50,366 nucleotides of DNA from an uncultured Alistipes sp. (GTDB lineage: Bacteria; Bacteroidota; Bacteroidia; Bacteroidales; Rikenellaceae), in contig CASDZP010000007.1 in the NCBI GenBank assembly GCA_949285535.1, positions 1 to 50,366 on the forward strand, given 5' to 3'. The position numbers and the translations under genes were made by a program. The notes under the pieces are model-generated. The model was given only the letters and a program-made list of their open reading frames with translations, was not told the DNA's origin and did not search any database. This document shows, piece by piece, positions 34,339 through 43,298 of the stretch (positions are counted from its first letter, which is position 1; each line of letters opens with the position of its first letter).

Positions 34339-36681
34339 ATGGCAGATAATCTGGTGATTGTCGAATCACCCGCCAAAGCGAAAACGATAGAGAAATTTTT
34401 GGGGAAAGATTACGTGGTTACCTCGAGTAGAGGACACATCAGGGATCTTCCCAAAAAAGGGTTGGGAGTCGATATTGAACATGACTTTATGCCCTCTTAT
34501 GTCATATCGAGCGATAAAAACGCTATTGTATCGGAATTGCGTTCCCTTGCCAAGAAAGCCAAGACCGTATGGCTGGCATCCGATGAAGATCGCGAGGGAG
34601 AGGCTATCGCATGGCATCTGAGCGAGGCGCTCGGACTCGATACCGCCACCACCAAGCGAATCGTTTTTCATGAGATAACCAAAAACGCCATACTTAAGGC
34701 GATAGAGACGCCACGCACGGTCAACATGAACCTTGTTAACGCCCAGCAGGCGCGAAGAATCCTCGACCGACTCGTCGGTTTCGAGCTTTCGCCGTTACTT
34801 TGGCGCAAGGTGAAACCGTCACTTTCTGCGGGTAGGGTGCAGAGCGTGGCTGTAAGGCTGATAGTCGACAGGGAGAGAGAGATAATAAACTTTAAAAGGG
34901 GTGACTATTTCCGTGTCACCGCCGTATTTTCGTTTACCGACGACAAAGGTCGTACACATAAGATAAAAGCCGAACTTTCGGACCGTTTCGACACCGAAGA
35001 GGAGGCAAAAAATTTCCTTAACATCTGTTCAAAGGCGCGGTTCAGTGTCGGTTCGGTCGAGACAAAGCCCGGACGTCGCTCGCCCGCCGCTCCGTTCACC
35101 ACATCGACGCTCCAGCAGGAGGCTTCACGCAAGTTGGGTTTCTCCGTGTTGCAGACCATGGCTCTCGCACAGCGTCTCTATGAGGCTGGTTTGATAACCT
35201 ATATGCGTACCGACTCGGTGAACCTCTCAGTGGAGGCACTCGGCGCGATAAAAGATGTCGTGACCGCCGATTACGGTAAGGAGTACCATAAACAGAGGAA
35301 TTATAAGACCAAGAGCAAGGGCGCGCAGGAGGCTCACGAAGCCATACGCCCCTCTTATATCGACAAGAGAGAGATAAACGGCACACAGCAGGAGAAACGT
35401 CTCTATGAGCTGATATGGAAACGAGCCGTGGCGTCACAGATGGCTGACGCCGTTATGGAGCGCACCGTGGCGGACATAGACGTTAGCGGTAGCGACAAAC
35501 ATTTCGTGGCAAAAGGCGAGGTTGTCAAATTCGACGGTTATTTGAAACTTTATCAGGAGTCGTCGGATGATGACGAGAGCGGCGAACAGAGCTCTCTGTT
35601 GCCCCCTCTCAAACAGGGTGACACGCTTACGCATACGGTGATAGAGGCTACACAGCGTCCCCGTCAGCGTCCGCCCCGTTATTCGGAGGCGTCGCTGGTA
35701 AAGCACCTCGAAGAACTCGGAATAGGTCGTCCTTCGACATATGCTCCGACCATTTCGACGATAATAAACAGAGGTTATATATTGAAAGAAGATCGCCCCG
35801 GTGTGAAACGCACCTATTTGAAACTGGTGCTGACAGGCAACAAGGGCGAGCGCAAGACTTTCGAGGAGAATTTCGGCTCGGAGAAAGCCAAGCTTTTCCC
35901 GACGGATATAGGCATGTTGGTTACCGATTATCTGTCGAGCCATTTCCCCGCTATTCTTGATTACAGTTTTACGGCAAAGGTTGAGGAGGAGTTCGACCAC
36001 ATTGCGGAGGGCAAGCTCTCATGGCAACAGATGATAACCTCTTTCTATGCGCCTTTCCATAAGGGTGTAGAGTCGGCGGGTAGCGAGGAGGGCGGTTATG
36101 CCAGCTCGCAACAGCGTCTGATAGGCGTTGACCCCAAAAGCGGCAAGAATGTCTATACGAGAGTAGGACGTTTCGGTCCCATGGTTCAGATAGGCGAGAA
36201 CGATGATAAGGAGAAACCACGTTACGCATCACTCAGAAGTGACCAGCTCACATCGACTATAACGCTCGATGAAGCGTTAAAGCTGTTTGAGCTGCCCCGA
36301 ACACTCGGTCAGTATGAGGGTAAGGATGTGGTTGTCGGTGTCGGTCGTTTCGGTCCTTACGTGAGATTCGACTCGAAGTTCGTGTCGCTCGGCAAGGAGG
36401 ACAATCCCTATTCCATAACAGTGGAGAGGGCAATTGAGTTGATTGAGGAGAAACGTCGTCAGGAGCGTGAGAAGTTAATCAAGGCGTTCGATGAGGACGG
36501 CGGCAAAACCCAGTTGCTGAACGGCAGATACGGACCTTACATAACAAGAGATAAGGTTAATTACAAAATACCAAAAGGTACAGACCCCGCAACCATGACA
36601 TGGGAGAAGGTAGAGGAGATAATCGCCTCCCAATCGGATACGGAGACAAAACCGAAACGTAAATATACACGTAAGAAATAG
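34339..36681 (+). CDS. topA: DNA topoisomerase I
   Basis: Type IA topoisomerase that relaxes negative supercoils. 780 aa. The N-terminal TOPRIM domain has VIVESPAKAKTIEKFLG and the acidic DEDREGEAIAWHL. The catalytic Tyr is Y288 in LITYMRTDSV. AGRVQSVAVRLIV is also present. The C-terminus carries GRFGPMVQIG, GRFGPYVRFDS and GRYGPYITRD repeats in place of zinc fingers, then a basic tail PKRKYTRKK. It is followed by a strong terminator. Confidence 0.98.
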   Translation: MADNLVIVESPAKAKTIEKFLGKDYVVTSSRGHIRDLPKKGLGVDIEHDFMPSYVISSDKNAIVSELRSLAKKAKTVWLASDEDREGEAIAWHLSEALGLDTATTKRIVFHEITKNAILKAIETPRTVNMNLVNAQQARRILDRLVGFELSPLLWRKVKPSLSAGRVQSVAVRLIVDREREIINFKRGDYFRVTAVFSFTDDKGRTHKIKAELSDRFDTEEEAKNFLNICSKARFSVGSVETKPGRRSPAAPFTTSTLQQEASRKLGFSVLQTMALAQRLYEAGLITYMRTDSVNLSVEALGAIKDVVTADYGKEYHKQRNYKTKSKGAQEAHEAIRPSYIDKREINGTQQEKRLYELIWKRAVASQMADAVMERTVADIDVSGSDKHFVAKGEVVKFDGYLKLYQESSDDDESGEQSSLLPPLKQGDTLTHTVIEATQRPRQRPPRYSEASLVKHLEELGIGRPSTYAPTISTIINRGYILKEDRPGVKRTYLKLVLTGNKGERKTFEENFGSEKAKLFPTDIGMLVTDYLSSHFPAILDYSFTAKVEEEFDHIAEGKLSWQQMITSFYAPFHKGVESAGSEEGGYASSQQRLIGVDPKSGKNVYTRVGRFGPMVQIGENDDKEKPRYASLRSDQLTSTITLDEALKLFELPRTLGQYEGKDVVVGVGRFGPYVRFDSKFVSLGKEDNPYSITVERAIELIEEKRRQEREKLIKAFDEDGGKTQLLNGRYGPYITRDKVNYKIPKGTDPATMTWEKVEEIIASQSDTETKPKRKYTRKK

Positions 36682-36686
36682 ATGAA

Positions 36687-36721
36687 AAAAGGTCGTGTCA
36701 TTTGACACGACCTTTTGTTTT
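36687..36721 (+). terminator. Terminator of topA
   Basis: 14-bp stem AAAAGGTCGTGTCA with a 2-base loop and complementary strand, then TGTTTTTT. Confidence 0.9.
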
Positions 36722-36992
36722 TTATGTCTGTTTCTATATTTCAGGTTTGTTATTTCCGTATCCGACTACGAGGTGATTGTCTTCTACATTTCCTCCCATG
36801 TGAGTGTCGCTATCTGAGTTGGCACAGCCACTTCTGATATGTAATTGTCACTTGGTTCATTGTTTGTCGGAATATCGATGTGTTATTTCGAAGTGTAATA
36901 TATATGTTACGTGTGGTATAATTACGTGTGTATATATACATGTAATATGTATATTAAATTAGGAGTAGTGTATATGTTCGATGCAGCTTATG
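36722..36992. other. Intergenic, possible decayed element remnant
   Basis: Gap between convergent topA and lrgB. At about 36854-36878 the sequence TTGGTTCATTGTTTGTCGG resembles the minus-strand form of element copy 2 over about 19 bases. From about 36895 to 36985 it is a run of TA-rich, partly palindromic sequence with GTAATAT and ACGTGTG steps. No gene seen. Confidence 0.35.
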
Positions 36993-37697
36993 TTAAAGGT
37001 GGAGGTAGTGCATTACGGCAGTGACGAGAGGAATGGCGACGGCGGTCATTACCCCCATGATACCTATCGCAAGTCCGCTGATTGCACCCTCTATCGCACC
37101 CATTTTAATGGCGGCTGCCGTGCCTACACCGTGTGAAGAGGCTCCGAAAGCGAGTCCTTTGGCGACGGGAGAGGATATTTTGAATACCTTGAATACGTAA
37201 GGTGCCGCTATTGCGCCGAAGATACCGCATACAACGACGGCTATCGAGGTGAGTGACGCTATACCTCCCTCTTTTTCGGAGAGCTGCATGGCGATAGGGG
37301 TCGTTACCGATTTGGGCGCCATTGAGGCTATCACCGACTGGTCGGCACCCGTAAGTCGGAGTATCACTATTACGCTGACAACACCTACGATACTTCCGAT
37401 GAATGTCGATACGAGTATGGATGTTACGTTTTTACGTATATGGTCTATCTGTTCATAGAGCACATAGCCGAGCGATACGACGGTAGGTCCCAGCAGGAAT
37501 GAAATCATCTCGGTGGACTCGGCGTAAGTTTGGTAGGATACGCCCGTCAGTTTGAGCAGGGCAATCAATACTGACATCGATACCAAAAGCGGGTGGAGTA
37601 TGCCAAGATGAAGTTTTGAGAAAATCCAGGATGCTCCGCAATAGACACCGAGCGTCAGAGTGAGCCATAAAAGATGAGATTCGAGAAACGCGCTCAT
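36993..37697 (-). CDS. LrgB/CidB-family membrane protein
   Basis: 234 aa integral membrane protein with about six hydrophobic segments. Family signatures are visible: LLGPTVVSLGYVLYEQ, VTTPIAMQLSEKEGG and GLAFGASSHGVGTAAAI. LrgAB proteins are linked to holin-like control of murein hydrolases and, in several bacteria, pyruvate or glycolate transport; the role here is unknown. Its ATG overlaps the TGA of the upstream lrgA-like gene (ATGA), so the two are translationally coupled. Confidence 0.93.
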   Translation of the reverse strand: MSAFLESHLLWLTLTLGVYCGASWIFSKLHLGILHPLLVSMSVLIALLKLTGVSYQTYAESTEMISFLLGPTVVSLGYVLYEQIDHIRKNVTSILVSTFIGSIVGVVSVIVILRLTGADQSVIASMAPKSVTTPIAMQLSEKEGGIASLTSIAVVVCGIFGAIAAPYVFKVFKISSPVAKGLAFGASSHGVGTAAAIKMGAIEGAISGLAIGIMGVMTAVAIPLVTAVMHYLHL

Positions 37698-38059
37698 TTG
37701 TCACCTCCTTTTCTTTTTATGAATGTGCGGACACCGATTTTCTGCTGAATCAAGCCGACCACGGCGATTACAATCATCGTGCTGAGTGTTGATGCCAGAA
37801 TTATCCCGAAAATGTTGCGGGCTATCAGGTCGAGAGAAGTCATCATTCCGACGGCAGGCGGAAGAAAAAATATGACCATATTGGCAATCAACGCTTTGGC
37901 TACCGTGTCAACACTTCCCGGCTTTACTATCTTCAGTGCCAACGCTCCGAAAAGCAGCAGCATGCCCAAGACGCTTCCGGGAATGAAATTGCCTGTTATC
38001 GAGCTTAACCCTTCTCCCAGCAGATAGAACAGAAGGATTGTGAACGCCTTTGCTATCAT
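37694..38059 (-). CDS. LrgA/CidA-family membrane protein
   Basis: 121 aa with four hydrophobic helices. The motifs YLLGEGLSSITGNFIPGSVLGMLLLF and LIANMVIFFLPPAVGMM are typical of LrgA/CidA. An in-frame start 39 codons upstream would overlap the promoter region, so the ATG at 38059 is chosen. A -7-like TACCTTTG on the minus strand is at 38081-38088. It forms an operon with the lrgB-like gene through a 4-bp overlap. Confidence 0.92.
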   Translation of the reverse strand: MIAKAFTILLFYLLGEGLSSITGNFIPGSVLGMLLLFGALALKIVKPGSVDTVAKALIANMVIFFLPPAVGMMTSLDLIARNIFGIILASTLSTMIVIAVVGLIQQKIGVRTFIKRKGGDK

Positions 38060-38080
38060 GACTCTCTGTTTTTTTGCGCC

Positions 38081-38088
38081 CAAAGGTA
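38081..38088 (-). promoter_or_regulatory. Possible -7 box for the lrgAB-like operon
   Basis: Minus-strand TACCTTTG, 21 bases upstream of the start codon. No well-placed -33 TTTG was found. Confidence 0.5.
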
Positions 38089-38163
38089 AATATTTATTTC
38101 CAAACCGTGAAAAGAGCAATTTTGTATCGTTTCGGGCTTTTCTGTTTCTAAAATAATCTCTGT

Positions 38164-38194
38164 TTTGATTTTTCAAATAAACTTTTTATCTTTG
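38164..38194 (+). promoter_or_regulatory. Promoter of glyA
   Basis: TTTG at 38164-38167, a 19-base spacer, TATCTTTG at 38187-38194, 25 bases before the ATG. Matches the consensus very well. Confidence 0.8.
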
Positions 38195-38219
38195 ATTTAT
38201 CAAAATTTATCAAATCTAT

Positions 38220-39509
38220 ATGGAAAGAGATAATCAGATATTTTCTCTTATCGAGAAAGAAAAAGAGCGTCAGATGCACGGCATCGAGCTTATCGCTTCG
38301 GAGAACTTCGTAAGCGAACAGGTAATGGAAGCAATGGGGTCTGTTTTGACCAACAAATATGCCGAGGGTTATCCTTCTGCCCGCTATTACGGAGGCTGTC
38401 AGATTGTCGATCAGGTAGAACAGCTGGCAATCGACCGTCTTTGCAAACTGTTCGGCGCAGAGTACGCCAATGTTCAGCCCCACTCTGGCGCACAGGCGAA
38501 CATGGCGGTTTTTGCCGCCGTGCTCAAACACGGTGACACATTCATGGGTCTCGACCTTTCTCATGGCGGTCACCTCTCTCACGGTTCACCCGTGAACTAT
38601 TCGGGTATCAACTTCAAAGCGGTAGGTTATACCGTCGATGAAGAGACAGGTACCATAAATTATGACAAAATGGAGGCGTTGGCGCTTGAGCATAAGCCCA
38701 AACTTATTGTCGGCGGCGCGTCGGCGTATTGCCGTGAGTGGGATTATGCGCGTATGCGTAAGATTGCCGACAAGGTAGGCGCGCTCTTTATGGTGGACAT
38801 GGCTCACACGGCGGGTCTTATCGCTGCGGGTCTTCTCGAAAACCCCGTGAAATACGCTCACATCGTAACATCGACTACACACAAGACATTGCGCGGTCCT
38901 CGCGGCGGTATCATACTCATGGGTAAAGACTTTGAGAATCCGTGGGGCTTGAAGACACCGAAAGGTCATATAAAGATGATGTCTCAGATAATCAACTCTT
39001 CTGTATTCCCAGGTGTTCAGGGTGGCCCGCTTGAGCATGTGATTGCCGCAAAAGCTGTTGCGTTCAAAGAGGCTCTCGAACCTTCTTATGTGGAATATCA
39101 GACACAGGTTAAGAAAAATGCTGCCGCCATGGCTGCCGCTTTTGTGAAACGCGGTTACAAACTTGTTTCAGGCGGTACCGACAACCACCTCATGTTGATA
39201 GACTTGCGCACCAAGTTCCCCGAACTTACGGGTAAGGCGGCAGAGCAGGCTCTTGTAAAGGCGGACATCACAACCAACAAGAATATGGTGCCTTATGACA
39301 GCCGTTCTCCTTTCCTCACTTCGGGTATTCGTGTCGGAACACCTGCCATAACTACACGTGGTCTTAAAGAAGAGCAGATGGATGCGATTGTCGAGCTTAT
39401 CGACAGAGTTCTTTCGGCTCCCGATTCTGAAGAGGTTATCGCCGCTGTTCGTTCAGAAGTTAACGCAATGATGAGCAATTATCCTCTCTTTGCGTGGTCA
39501 CGCAGATAG
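38220..39509 (+). CDS. glyA: Serine hydroxymethyltransferase
   Basis: PLP enzyme that interconverts serine and glycine and supplies methylene-tetrahydrofolate. 429 aa. Motifs: [72 protein letters not shown], and the PLP Lys222 in [14 protein letters not shown]. The C-terminal [15 protein letters not shown] is intact. It has its own promoter and terminator; element copy 3 lies further downstream. Confidence 0.98.
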   Translation: MERDNQIFSLIEKEKERQMHGIELIASENFVSEQVMEAMGSVLTNKYAEGYPSARYYGGCQIVDQVEQLAIDRLCKLFGAEYANVQPHSGAQANMAVFAAVLKHGDTFMGLDLSHGGHLSHGSPVNYSGINFKAVGYTVDEETGTINYDKMEALALEHKPKLIVGGASAYCREWDYARMRKIADKVGALFMVDMAHTAGLIAAGLLENPVKYAHIVTSTTHKTLRGPRGGIILMGKDFENPWGLKTPKGHIKMMSQIINSSVFPGVQGGPLEHVIAAKAVAFKEALEPSYVEYQTQVKKNAAAMAAAFVKRGYKLVSGGTDNHLMLIDLRTKFPELTGKAAEQALVKADITTNKNMVPYDSRSPFLTSGIRVGTPAITTRGLKEEQMDAIVELIDRVLSAPDSEEVIAAVRSEVNAMMSNYPLFAWSRR

Positions 39510-39547
39510 TCTTATATAGAAGAAACTATATATTTATTGATTATACG

Positions 39548-39582
39548 AAAAGGGCAATCCATTACGGGTTGTCCTTTTTATG
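39548..39582 (+). terminator. Terminator of glyA
   Basis: Stem AAGGGCAATCC / GGGTTGTCCTT with a 5-base loop (wobble pairs included), then T-rich tail. Confidence 0.8.
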
Positions 39583-39647
39583 TTTTTAGTATTTCTGTAT
39601 TGTATTTCTGTATTGTTATTTTACCGTTTTTATCTTAATTCAGACAG

Positions 39648-39669
39648 GTTGGCAAGTGTACCCCGTCAC
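39648..39669 (+). repeat. Short dispersed motif, copy c
   Basis: Match to GTTGGCAAGYRTACCCCGTC followed by a T-run, as at 126-147. It is about 95 bp upstream of element copy 3 on the same strand, which repeats the arrangement seen at copy 1. Confidence 0.6.
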
Positions 39670-39763
39670 TTCTTTTTTTTTGCTGTCGTCATCTATCATA
39701 TCGGGAGAGGCGGGAGAATTGGTGTAATGGGTGAGTGGTGAGAAAGCGGTAGGCGATGTGGGT

Positions 39764-39904
39764 GAGGCGAGTGCGAGGTGGATGCCGACTTCGTGAAAGG
39801 TAATGAGCCAACCGAATACGACATGGTCAAAAGGGGCTGTGCCCCCTCGTTTTGGTTACTTTGTCGAGGGACAAAGTAACGCCGTCGGCAGACCCGTCGG
39901 AGAC
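39764..39904 (+). repeat. 140-bp class intergenic element, copy 3
   Basis: It starts at GAGGCGA, then GCCGACTTCG and AATGAGCCAACCGA, the GGGGCTGTGCCCC hairpin (39834-39846), the perfect 11-bp hairpin at 39855-39880, and tail GCCGTCGGCAGAC plus CCGTCGGAGAC. The tail matches copy 2 nearly base for base. Seven bases later the inverted copy of the thioesterase gene start begins. Confidence 0.88.
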
Positions 39905-39910
39905 AAAATA

Positions 39911-40154
39911 TACAGCACACAGAGCCGATACGGTCATCAGACCTCTGAAATCGACATCTTTCGGGTTGACTTTATTCTATAATATTCCATTGACATTTTC
40001 AAATAAAGACGTTTAAAAGACAACAAAAATCGCATATTTTTGTTATCTTTAAAATGTCTTTATTTGAAAATGTTATGGGATGTTATAGATATAAAGTCAA
40101 CCCGAAAGATGTCGATTTCAGAGGTCTGATGACCGTATCGGCTCTGTGTGACTG
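39911..40154. repeat. Long inverted repeat over the thioesterase gene start
   Basis: Arms of about 118 bp (39911-40030 and about 40034-40154) with a loop of a few bases. The right arm is the gene's promoter, leader and first 30 or so codons. The left arm is an inverted copy, with about 60 bp almost identical around AAGTCAACCCGAAAGATGTC and more change near codons 7-13. The left arm has an in-frame stop, so it is not a second coding start. Confidence 0.9.
40012..40042 (+). promoter_or_regulatory. Promoter of the thioesterase gene at a palindrome centre
   Basis: TTTA at 40012-40015, a 19-base spacer, TATTTTTG at 40035-40042, 11 bases before the ATG. The -7 box starts right at the centre of the inverted repeat, and the -33 box lies in the duplicated arm. 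Confidence 0.6.
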
Positions 40155-40791
40155 TGTGTTGCAGTCAGCGGGGGAGGATGCTGATTTTGGCGGGTTCGGT
40201 GTCAGAAACTTGCAGGAGCATGATGCGACATGGGTTTTGTCGAGACTCGCGTTGGAGACGGAGAGGGTGTTGGGAGAACATGAGGAGTTTAGCGTTACTA
40301 CATGGGTGGAGTCGCTCGATCGTATCTTCACGACACGACACCATAGAGTATGCGATGCAAAAGGTGATGTGGTGGCGAGAGCCACGACACAGTGGTCGAT
40401 GATAAACAGAACGACACGACGCCTTATCTCACTCGACTGGCTCGGCGGATGTCATACCGTAGATGAGAAGATAGGGATAGAACGTCCAGCCAAACTTAAA
40501 CCGATAACAGACGCTACTTCGAGAGAGACGCACGCGGTGAGGTATTCAGACATAGATTTCAACGGTCACACCAATACGACACGATATTTCGACTGGATGT
40601 TCGACATGGTGGAGCTGAAACGTATGGAGAAGGGTAGGGTGGCAAGGCTCGACGCCAATTTCCTGCGAGAATCGAGATACGGAGACAGCGTGTCGCTGAT
40701 GATGAACACTACCGAATGTATGGACGCCTTTCAGACTGTGTTGGCGGACAATGTGATAATGTCCGCTCTTGTCAAATGGTCCCTCGATTAG
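40054..40791 (+). CDS. Acyl-ACP thioesterase
   Basis: 245 aa double-hotdog protein that releases fatty acids from acyl carrier protein. The N-terminal hotdog has YRYKVNPKDVDFRGLMTVSA, then TWVLSRLALETERVLGEHEE and TWVESLDRIFTTRHHRV. The C-terminal hotdog has RYSDIDFNGHTNTTRYFDWMFD with the N-x-H-type catalytic region. Length and order fit bacterial FatA-like enzymes. The first 30 or so codons and promoter form one arm of a long palindrome. It converges with divIC, 10 bp apart. Confidence 0.92.
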   Translation: MSLFENVMGCYRYKVNPKDVDFRGLMTVSALCDCVLQSAGEDADFGGFGVRNLQEHDATWVLSRLALETERVLGEHEEFSVTTWVESLDRIFTTRHHRVCDAKGDVVARATTQWSMINRTTRRLISLDWLGGCHTVDEKIGIERPAKLKPITDATSRETHAVRYSDIDFNGHTNTTRYFDWMFDMVELKRMEKGRVARLDANFLRESRYGDSVSLMMNTTECMDAFQTVLADNVIMSALVKWSLD

Positions 40792-40801
40792 TGGAACAAG
40801 G

Positions 40802-41458
40802 CTATTTTACCACGAACAGGTCTTCGTCCTCTTGCTTCATATAGTAGTTCTCGCGGGCGTAACGTTCGAGAAACTTGTCGTCTGTCTTGAGCTTCATTAT
40901 TATTGAGCTGTCGCGCGTTATCTGCTCGCGGAGACTGTCGCGTCGGAGATTCAGCTCATGTAATTTCGCGTCGAGACTGTTCTTGTACTGCATGTTGCTG
41001 CCGTCGATGTAGAAGATAAGCAACAGGAATATGGCGGTGGATAACAATATAAGCTGCCAGTTGGTTAATATTCCGATTTTCCTTTTCTTCTTCGGCTTCT
41101 TGCCGTTATCCGCTCCGTCGTTGAGTCTTTGACGGTCGTCTCTTCTTATGCCTCTGTCGGCGGTTGAGCCTGCGACTTTCGGCGTCTGTGCGTGGTTGAC
41201 GCCAGATGATGCGCGCTCCTCACGTGAACCGAATCCGTCACGTCCGTAAGAGCCGCTGTTGCCGTAACCTATGTCGCTGACGGTTCCGTACATTCGCCTC
41301 TCTTCCGCCTCGTATCCGCCGTTCACCGCCTCAAAGCCGTCTATGTTCATTCTGTTGCCGACCCTTGGACGTTGTCGGTTCATGTCTTCCATGTTTTGTG
41401 CCGTGCGCGGAGCTTTTATGTCGTTTTCGGGCATTCCCCGATAGTCTCTCTTTTTCAT
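40802..41458 (-). CDS. DivIC/FtsB-like septum protein with long N-terminal tail
   Basis: 218 aa. Residues about 134-151 form one membrane helix (WQLILLSTAIFLLLIFYI). A coiled coil follows (about 158-185) and the FtsB/DivIC C-terminal pattern TDDKFLERYARENYYMKQEDEDLFVV. About 130 residues before the helix are low-complexity, Arg/Gly/Asn-rich and end in KKPKKKRK; they are predicted to be cytoplasmic and disordered, much longer than usual. It works in the divisome with FtsL and FtsQ partners. The start overlaps the thiD stop by 4 bp. Confidence 0.85.
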   Translation of the reverse strand: MKKRDYRGMPENDIKAPRTAQNMEDMNRQRPRVGNRMNIDGFEAVNGGYEAEERRMYGTVSDIGYGNSGSYGRDGFGSREERASSGVNHAQTPKVAGSTADRGIRRDDRQRLNDGADNGKKPKKKRKIGILTNWQLILLSTAIFLLLIFYIDGSNMQYKNSLDAKLHELNLRRDSLREQITRDSSIIMKLKTDDKFLERYARENYYMKQEDEDLFVVK

Positions 41459-42276
41459 CTTTTGTCGGATAGTGTGATGAAATGGTATATGGGTCCGTGT
41501 CCCTCACCCCAGTATTTGTCTTTACCCGCCTCTATGGCGTCGTGTACAAAGTTTTCCGCCTCTTTTACGGCATCGTGCAACGACAGTCCGAGTGTCAGGT
41601 GCGCCGCTATGGACGCGCTGAGGGAACAGCCTGTGCCGTGGGTGTTGGCGGTCTCGGTCATGGGATAGGTGAAATCTACGCTGCTGCCGTTGGAGAAGTC
41701 ATACAGACGCTCGACTATCGTTCCCGCTGTCAGGTGTCCGCCTTTTATGAGCAGAGCGCGACACCCCGTCGCCTTGAACGCCTCGGCGGCTTTATCGAAG
41801 TCGCTCTCGGAGCCTATCTTCACACCGCTGACCGCCTCCGCCTCCGGTATGTTGGGCGTTACGAGAAGTGCGTGAGGCAACAGCTTTTCAACAAGTGCCT
41901 TTCGTGCCTTTAGGTCGATGAGCGGGTCTCCCGATGTAGCCACCATTACAGGGTCAACCACAAGATTGGGCAGTCGGGAGGTTTTTGCCGCCTCCGCCAC
42001 GACATCTATAATCTCCGCGGAGGGAAGCATCCCGCATTTTACGGCGCATACGTTCATGTCGTCGAGTACGGCGTCGAGCTGTTCCGCCACCATGGAGGGT
42101 GAGCTTTTCTCTACGCCCCTTACGCCTCTGGTATTCTGTGCCGTGAGCGCGGTTATGACCGTGGCGCAATAGACACCCGCCGCGAACGCGCTTTTCATGT
42201 CCGCCTGAATGCCTGCTCCCGCCGACGAGTCGCTACCCGCTATTGTGACCATTATTCTCTCTTTATCTCTCATCAT
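41455..42276 (-). CDS. thiD: Hydroxymethylpyrimidine / phosphomethylpyrimidine kinase
   Basis: 273 aa ribokinase-fold enzyme that phosphorylates HMP and HMP-P in thiamine synthesis. Visible motifs: TIAGSDSSAGAGIQADMK, ALTAQNTRGV, VDPVMVATSGDPL, TPNIPEAEAVSG, LIKGGH and the anion-hole NTHGTGCSLSASIAA. It is translationally coupled on both sides: 4-bp overlap with thiL upstream and with divIC downstream. A second ATG directly follows the first. Confidence 0.96.
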   Translation of the reverse strand: MMRDKERIMVTIAGSDSSAGAGIQADMKSAFAAGVYCATVITALTAQNTRGVRGVEKSSPSMVAEQLDAVLDDMNVCAVKCGMLPSAEIIDVVAEAAKTSRLPNLVVDPVMVATSGDPLIDLKARKALVEKLLPHALLVTPNIPEAEAVSGVKIGSESDFDKAAEAFKATGCRALLIKGGHLTAGTIVERLYDFSNGSSVDFTYPMTETANTHGTGCSLSASIAAHLTLGLSLHDAVKEAENFVHDAIEAGKDKYWGEGHGPIYHFITLSDKR

Positions 42277-43241
42277 CGGTGAATGTAACCGTTAAACTCC
42301 TTGTCGCAGCCGATGCCGTCTTTCAGCCAGCCGATACCTGCTTTGGAGACCATGCGTCCTATGCGTCGTGGCGCGTATCCGAACGTCTCTTTGAAGCGGC
42401 GGCATAGCATCTTCGCCTCGCTCTCCTTAACCGTGAACAGCAACTTGAAATCTTCCCCTCCGCATAGAGCGGTCTTTTCGGGGTCGAGTCCGTGTATGTC
42501 GCACAACTCAAGCATTTCCTGAGACAGCGGCAGTTCCGACAGCTCAACTTCCGCGCCCATGCCCGAACAGTCGCATATCTGACGCAAATCCTTTGCCACT
42601 CCGTCCGATATGTCGGTCATGGCGTGTACGCCCGTCTCTCCGCCCAGCCATAGACCCTCTTCCACAAGCGGAGAGGGTTCGAGATGCGCCTTTTTAAGGC
42701 TCTCAAAGCCTTCGAGCCCGTTTTCGAGAGCGTACAGACCCGCCGCGCTGTCACCGAGAGTGCCGCATACCATTACGGCGTCGCCCTCCTCGGCGGCGGA
42801 GCGTCTCTTTATATGGTCGGGAGCGGTTGTTCCCAATAGTGTAACCGATATTGCGAGCGAGTCGTCAGCCGATGTGGTGTCGCCTCCCATGAGCGGAACA
42901 CGATACCTCTCGGACAGCTCATGATAGCCCTCGATAAACTCCTCGTACCATTTGTCTGTAAGAGCGGAGGGGCGGGCTATCGACATGAAAGAGGCGATCG
43001 GTCGCGCCCCCATGGAGGCTATGTCGCTGAGATTGACAGCCAGCGATTTATGTCCGAGCTGTCGTGGCGAGGTGGTCGAAAGTCTGAAATGGACGTTCTC
43101 GACAAGCATGTCGGTCGTTACCGTCAGCGACTCGCCCGAACTTATGGGTATCACGGCGCAGTCGTCGCCTATCCCTTCACCCGAAGTGGTGGCGGAGGGG
43201 AAAAAACGCCCCACAAGTTTTATGAAGTCGAGTTCGTTCAT
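42273..43241 (-). CDS. thiL: Thiamine-monophosphate kinase
   Basis: 322 aa; phosphorylates thiamine phosphate to thiamine diphosphate. Motifs: GIGDDCAVIPI, TTDMLVENVHF, LGHKSLAVNLSDIASMGA, GGDTTSADDSL, VCGTLGDSAAGL and MTDISDGVAKDL, plus CGGEDFKLLFTV. An in-frame TTG 9 codons upstream overlaps the -7 box, so the ATG at 43241 is preferred. It heads the thiL-thiD-divIC operon. No TPP riboswitch is seen in the short leader. Confidence 0.95.
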   Translation of the reverse strand: MNELDFIKLVGRFFPSATTSGEGIGDDCAVIPISSGESLTVTTDMLVENVHFRLSTTSPRQLGHKSLAVNLSDIASMGARPIASFMSIARPSALTDKWYEEFIEGYHELSERYRVPLMGGDTTSADDSLAISVTLLGTTAPDHIKRRSAAEEGDAVMVCGTLGDSAAGLYALENGLEGFESLKKAHLEPSPLVEEGLWLGGETGVHAMTDISDGVAKDLRQICDCSGMGAEVELSELPLSQEMLELCDIHGLDPEKTALCGGEDFKLLFTVKESEAKMLCRRFKETFGYAPRRIGRMVSKAGIGWLKDGIGCDKEFNGYIHR

Positions 43242-43264
43242 CTGCTTTGTAAAAAAATCACCAA

Positions 43265-43272
43265 ACAAAGGT
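43265..43272 (-). promoter_or_regulatory. -7 box of the thiL-thiD-divIC operon
   Basis: Minus-strand TACCTTTG, 23 bases before the thiL ATG. The divergent aroQ -7 box lies 18 bases away, so the two promoters overlap back to back. Confidence 0.55.
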
Positions 43273-43290
43273 AAACATTTAAAAAATTAT

Positions 43291-43298
43291 TATCTTTG
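43291..43298 (+). promoter_or_regulatory. -7 box of aroQ
   Basis: TATCTTTG, 40 bases before the aroQ ATG. Its -33 region would overlap the divergent thiL -7 box. Confidence 0.55.
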
